Below, piece after piece: positions 60,644-64,000 of a stretch of DNA of 64,000 nt (position 1 is its first letter; every line of letters begins with the position of its first letter). The notes under the pieces are model-generated. The model had not been told where the DNA came from, did not search any database, and saw nothing but the letters and a program-made list of their open reading frames with translations. Source of the DNA: Verrucomicrobium sp. GAS474 (GTDB lineage: Bacteria > Verrucomicrobiota > Verrucomicrobiia > Methylacidiphilales > GAS474). The position numbers and the translations under genes are program-made. The stretch covers positions 496,001 through 560,000 of the forward strand of contig NZ_LT629781.1 in assembly GCF_900105685.1 (NCBI RefSeq), given 5' to 3'.

Positions 60644-63600
60644 ATGAAAGCCCAGCCCTTCTTTCCCGACCTGCTCTTCCCCAAGCCGTCCGCTTTGCCT
60701 CCGCTGCCCGGAAACTGGCATCGGTGCGGCCGGATCGAGGTTCTCGAACGAAGCGAAGGAGTCGAGATGTCGGAAGGATTCTGCGTCGCGGACCATGACC
60801 ACGGGGACGGCGAAATCGTCTTCCGGGTCTGCGCGCCGAAGGAGGTTGCGGAAGTCCAGATCTGGGCGGGTTTTCGCGCGAAGGACCGCCACCACCGCTA
60901 CGTCGTTGCGCTGCGCGGGGGGAATAACGATCAGCTCTACCTCGCCCGCTACGGATCGAACGGTGGATCCCGGTTCCTCGGGATCGCGCCTCTCGGGTTC
61001 CATCCCGAGCCCGGGATCTGGTATCGCCTGCGCGTGGTTCTGGAGAGGAACCGCATCCGCGTTTTCCTCGGTGATGAAGCGGAGGCCCGCATCGACGTGA
61101 TCGACGATGACGGGGGATGGACCGAGGGGGCGGTGGTCCTGGGAGGCGGCTATCTTCCCGCCGTGTATGCGCCGCCGGAGATTGGAAAGGTCCTTGTCGC
61201 GGGGGCCGGGGGTCGGATCGCTGCGAAGGAGTCGGAACCTTTGGGGCGGGAACGGCAGCGCCGCCGACAGCGTGCCGCGTATCGCGGTGCGCGGATCGCT
61301 TCCGTGGGAGAAGGCCGGACCGAGATCTCCCTCGACGGGGAGTGGCTTTTCGCGCCTGGACAGGAACTCGACGACGAGGCGCAGCCCGTCGGGATCGATG
61401 CGGACGATTCGGGTTGGCACCTGCTTCCCGTCCCCAATCTCTGGACTCCCTGCCTCGCATGGCTCCACGGCGAACACGCGTTTCCCCACCTCTCCGGTCT
61501 TTCTCAAACCAAGGGCGTCAGCGAAAGAGCCTATCTGGCCGAGATGGCGCGGCTCGACGGCTATACTTTCCCGTGGCGGGAGACGCAGGCCGGGTGGTAT
61601 CGGCACCATGTCGATCTTCCTGCGGGGCTCGCCGTCCGCAAGGTGGAGCTTTGTTTTGATGCGATCGCGAAGGTTTCCGAGATCTGGGTGAACGGCATCC
61701 GGGTCGGCGGCCATGTCGGCATGTTCGGCGAGGTGCTCTGCGACATTTCCCGAGCGATCCGTCCGGGAAAGAACGTCATCGCGGTTCAGGTCCTGCGGAG
61801 CCTGAAGACAGGCGAGACGACGAGCGGCCGCGTGGTCGGCTTGGCCGAGTCGGTCGAAGTCACCGAGAAGATGCTCCTCTCCCTGCCCGCCGACATGTAC
61901 CAGTTCGATCCCGGCGGCATCTGGCAGTCGGTGAGGCTCCTCGTCACCGATCCGGTTTCGATCGACGACATCTTCGTCCAGCCCCGCTTGGACGGAGCCT
62001 TATTCGACGTCACGGTGGCCAACGGAGGCGACTCCGCCGAGACGGTGCAGGTAGCCTACGCCATCCATCGTCGCAAAGACGGCGCGCTTCTCTTCGCCGA
62101 CGAAAACGCGGGCCGGGCGGACGTTCCCTCCACGGGTGAGGCGCAGATCCGGATCACGACGCCGATCCTCGCGCCTCGCCTTTGGTTCCCGCACGATCCC
62201 GAGCTGTACGAGGTGACCGTCGAACTGATGCGTGCCGGAAAAAGCATCGACCGCTATCGCGTCGAATTCGGATTCCGCACGTTCACCACCGAGAAGAACC
62301 GCTTCCTGCTCAACGGCAAGCCCTACTGGCTTCGCGGGGCCAACCATTTCCCCCACGCGCTCGGTCCCAACGACGAGAAGCTGGCCGACACCTTCACGCG
62401 CCTCGCCGTCGAGGGCAACGTGCGGGCCACCCGCTTCCACGTGGCACCCCTCACGAAGGCGTGGGCCTGCGCCGCCGACCGCCACGGCCTCGCCGTCTCT
62501 TTCGAGGGAATCTGGCCGTGGCTGATGCTCAACGGAGAACCTCCGGCCGACGCCCTGCTGCAAGCCTGGGAAGACGATTTCGCCTCCCTCGTGAAGCGCT
62601 TCCGGAACCATCCCTCCGTCGTCCTCTGGACGGTGAACAACGAGATGAAGTTCTACATCTTCGATAAGGAAAACAAAGAACGGCTCCAGCGCAAGTGGGC
62701 CATCGTCTCCCGGATGATCAAGCGGATGCGCGAACTCGATCCCACCCGCCCCGTCGTCGCCGATTCGGGTTATGTCCGGGGCGCCCATATCGAGGACTAC
62801 CGGAACATCGTCGAGCCGAACGGCTTCGACGACGGGGACGTCGACGACATCCACGAATATTACAGTTGGTATCATCCTTCCTTCACCACCGCGTGGAAGG
62901 GGGAGTTCGCGGCGCGCTCGTCGTCGCCGGACCGTCCCTTCATCTGCCAGGAACTTTCCTCGGGCTACCCGCGCAACGACGACGGCCTCCCCGTCCGCTT
63001 CTACCTGTTCAATCACCAGACGCCGCAGGCCCTGGTCGGCGACTATGCGTTCGAGCACAACGATCCCGCCCATTTCCTCGCGCGGCACGCCCTCACCACC
63101 CGGCAGACGGGCGAGGCCATCCGCCGCACGAACCGGGACAACGCCGCGGGAGCCCTCCACTTCGCCTATCTCACGTGGTTCCGCAACGTCCACGACGCCG
63201 CGACGGTGACGCCGTGGGCCCCCTATCACGCTCTCCGTGCCGCGCTCCAGCCGATCCTCCTCAGCCTCGAGCATCTCGGGAGCCGCTGTTACGCAGGGGC
63301 CCGTTTGCGTCGGCGTGTCTGCGTCGTGAATGACTCCGAAACCATGGAAGGGCTCCCCGCCTCCCGGCTGGAATGGAGCTTCGTCGACCGAAGCGGGAAG
63401 ATTCTTTCGCGGGACGGCATCCTCGTGCCTGCCGTTCCTTATTATTCCAACCATTGGGTCGACGTCGAGATCGTCGCGCCCGCGGTCCTCGGGACTCCCC
63501 GGGTCGATGGCCGTATCCTCCTTCGGCTTTCGGTCGAAGGTCGGACGCTTGCCGAGAACGCCTACGATTTCACTGTCGCCTCGCGCGAGTGGACTCATCC

Positions 63601-64000
63601 GGCCGGGGCCTTCCCGGCCCGTGTCAGTCTCTACGACCCCCAAGGCGTCCTGGCGCCGCTCCTTCCCGCCGATTCCTTCACTGCGGCCTCGCTGCTCTCG
63701 GAAGCCATGTCGGCCGAGGTAATCGTTGCCGACGCCGCAGATCTGGGAGTCTCGGAGTTGGGCGACTTGCGGAGGTTTGTCGAGGAGGGAGGCCTGCTCT
63801 TCCTTTCCCATGCGGGGGAAAAAATGGCGGAGTTCATGCCCGAGGTCGTCAAAGGATACCGCAAAGTCGACGGAGAAATCGTGAATTTCAAACAACCGGA
63901 ATCGGTCCTCTTCGAGGAGATCGAGCCCCTCGACCTCGCCTGGTTCGAGGGAGGCGCGGCGGAGGCCCTCGCCTGCATCGGGGTCTACGAAATGGACGGC
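60644..64000 (+). CDS. GH2-family glycoside hydrolase, large, truncated by window end
   Basis: The frame is open from the ATG at 60644 to the last base (1,119 codons), so the 3' end is missing. No signal peptide is seen. An N-terminal region of about 195 residues looks like a LamG/concanavalin-type binding domain (FRVCAPKEVAEVQIWAGF). A GH2 sugar-binding domain with SLDGEWLFAPG and SEIWVNG-x-VGGH follows. The TIM barrel starts FGFRTFTTEKNRFLLNGKPY and WLRGANHFPH. The acid/base Glu lies in VLWTVNNEMKF (about residue 667) and a candidate nucleophile Glu in FICQELSSGYP (about 770). A GATase-like segment with VEEGGLLFLSH appears near the end. Probably a beta-galactosidase, glucuronidase or mannosidase type. 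Confidence 0.82.
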   Translation, partial: MKAQPFFPDLLFPKPSALPPLPGNWHRCGRIEVLERSEGVEMSEGFCVADHDHGDGEIVFRVCAPKEVAEVQIWAGFRAKDRHHRYVVALRGGNNDQLYLARYGSNGGSRFLGIAPLGFHPEPGIWYRLRVVLERNRIRVFLGDEAEARIDVIDDDGGWTEGAVVLGGGYLPAVYAPPEIGKVLVAGAGGRIAAKESEPLGRERQRRRQRAAYRGARIASVGEGRTEISLDGEWLFAPGQELDDEAQPVGIDADDSGWHLLPVPNLWTPCLAWLHGEHAFPHLSGLSQTKGVSERAYLAEMARLDGYTFPWRETQAGWYRHHVDLPAGLAVRKVELCFDAIAKVSEIWVNGIRVGGHVGMFGEVLCDISRAIRPGKNVIAVQVLRSLKTGETTSGRVVGLAESVEVTEKMLLSLPADMYQFDPGGIWQSVRLLVTDPVSIDDIFVQPRLDGALFDVTVANGGDSAETVQVAYAIHRRKDGALLFADENAGRADVPSTGEAQIRITTPILAPRLWFPHDPELYEVTVELMRAGKSIDRYRVEFGFRTFTTEKNRFLLNGKPYWLRGANHFPHALGPNDEKLADTFTRLAVEGNVRATRFHVAPLTKAWACAADRHGLAVSFEGIWPWLMLNGEPPADALLQAWEDDFASLVKRFRNHPSVVLWTVNNEMKFYIFDKENKERLQRKWAIVSRMIKRMRELDPTRPVVADSGYVRGAHIEDYRNIVEPNGFDDGDVDDIHEYYSWYHPSFTTAWKGEFAARSSSPDRPFICQELSSGYPRNDDGLPVRFYLFNHQTPQALVGDYAFEHNDPAHFLARHALTTRQTGEAIRRTNRDNAAGALHFAYLTWFRNVHDAATVTPWAPYHALRAALQPILLSLEHLGSRCYAGARLRRRVCVVNDSETMEGLPASRLEWSFVDRSGKILSRDGILVPAVPYYSNHWVDVEIVAPAVLGTPRVDGRILLRLSVEGRTLAENAYDFTVASREWTHPAGAFPARVSLYDPQGVLAPLLPADSFTAASLLSEAMSAEVIVADAADLGVSELGDLRRFVEEGGLLFLSHAGEKMAEFMPEVVKGYRKVDGEIVNFKQPESVLFEEIEPLDLAWFEGGAAEALACIGVYEMDG

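Overview
The window is high-GC DNA from a member of the Verrucomicrobiota, probably Opitutia- or Chthoniobacteria-like. The evidence is three VPEP-type PEP-CTERM proteins, autotransporter-associated beta-strand repeat proteins, two 'Verru_Chthon' pseudopilin cassettes (families named after Verrucomicrobium and Chthoniobacter), YXWGXW-repeat proteins and LacI-regulated glycan genes. No rRNA or other decisive taxonomic marker is present, so the placement is by gene content only.

Layout. (1) 0-19.4 kb: a polysaccharide-utilisation region. It holds a partial acetylxylan-esterase-type gene, two close LacI paralogues, two sugar-type MFS transporters, a GH16 hydrolase, a NodB-type deacetylase, a PEP-CTERM beta-strand repeat protein, a heparinase II/III-type lyase, a 2-hydroxyacid dehydrogenase, a CBM-like secreted protein and a three-gene pseudopilin cassette (B-C-A). 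(2) 19.5-25.6 kb: a ~2,000-residue adhesin with a two-partner-secretion N-terminus, GLUG motifs and SYG repeats. (3) 25.6-47.3 kb: mostly ordinary chromosome, including RNase R, SulP, an envelope-protein group with a divergent sigma-54-like promoter region, NlpC/P60, AlkA, SDR/MarR, DUF1345, DUF2237, glutathione peroxidase, an OYE reductase, an AraC/PocR regulator, a PEP-CTERM protein and tRNA-Arg. (4) 47.7-64 kb: a second accessory glycan locus downstream of the tRNA. It has a PEP-CTERM repeat protein, two GH5 enzymes, a third LacI regulator, a complete pseudopilin cassette (B-C-A-D) and a GH2 enzyme cut by the window end.

Main result. Each glycan locus carries its own 14-bp operator-like motif in front of its transcription units. 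In locus 1 the motif is TTCTAAGCATAGAA-like, with seven sites from 0.5 to 19.4 kb. In locus 2 it is CGCAACGNNGTGCG, with five sites and all 12 fixed positions invariant, followed at a constant distance by TTG (GGGTTTG in three of five). The two locus-1 LacI proteins have nearly identical recognition helices; the locus-2 LacI has a different one. In both loci the pseudopilin cassette promoter carries the same motif as the hydrolase, transporter or regulator genes. I infer that Verru_Chthon pseudopilin cassettes are co-regulated parts of glycan-utilisation systems in this organism.

Other structure. A 228-bp repeat occurs once in each orientation (14308-14535 and 29883-30110). Two divergent sigma-54-type promoters with four TTTTGCA boxes between them lie at 33.2-33.5 kb. 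A CRP-like site lies before a small HTH gene, and several genes have CA-rich leaders with no Shine-Dalgarno sequence.
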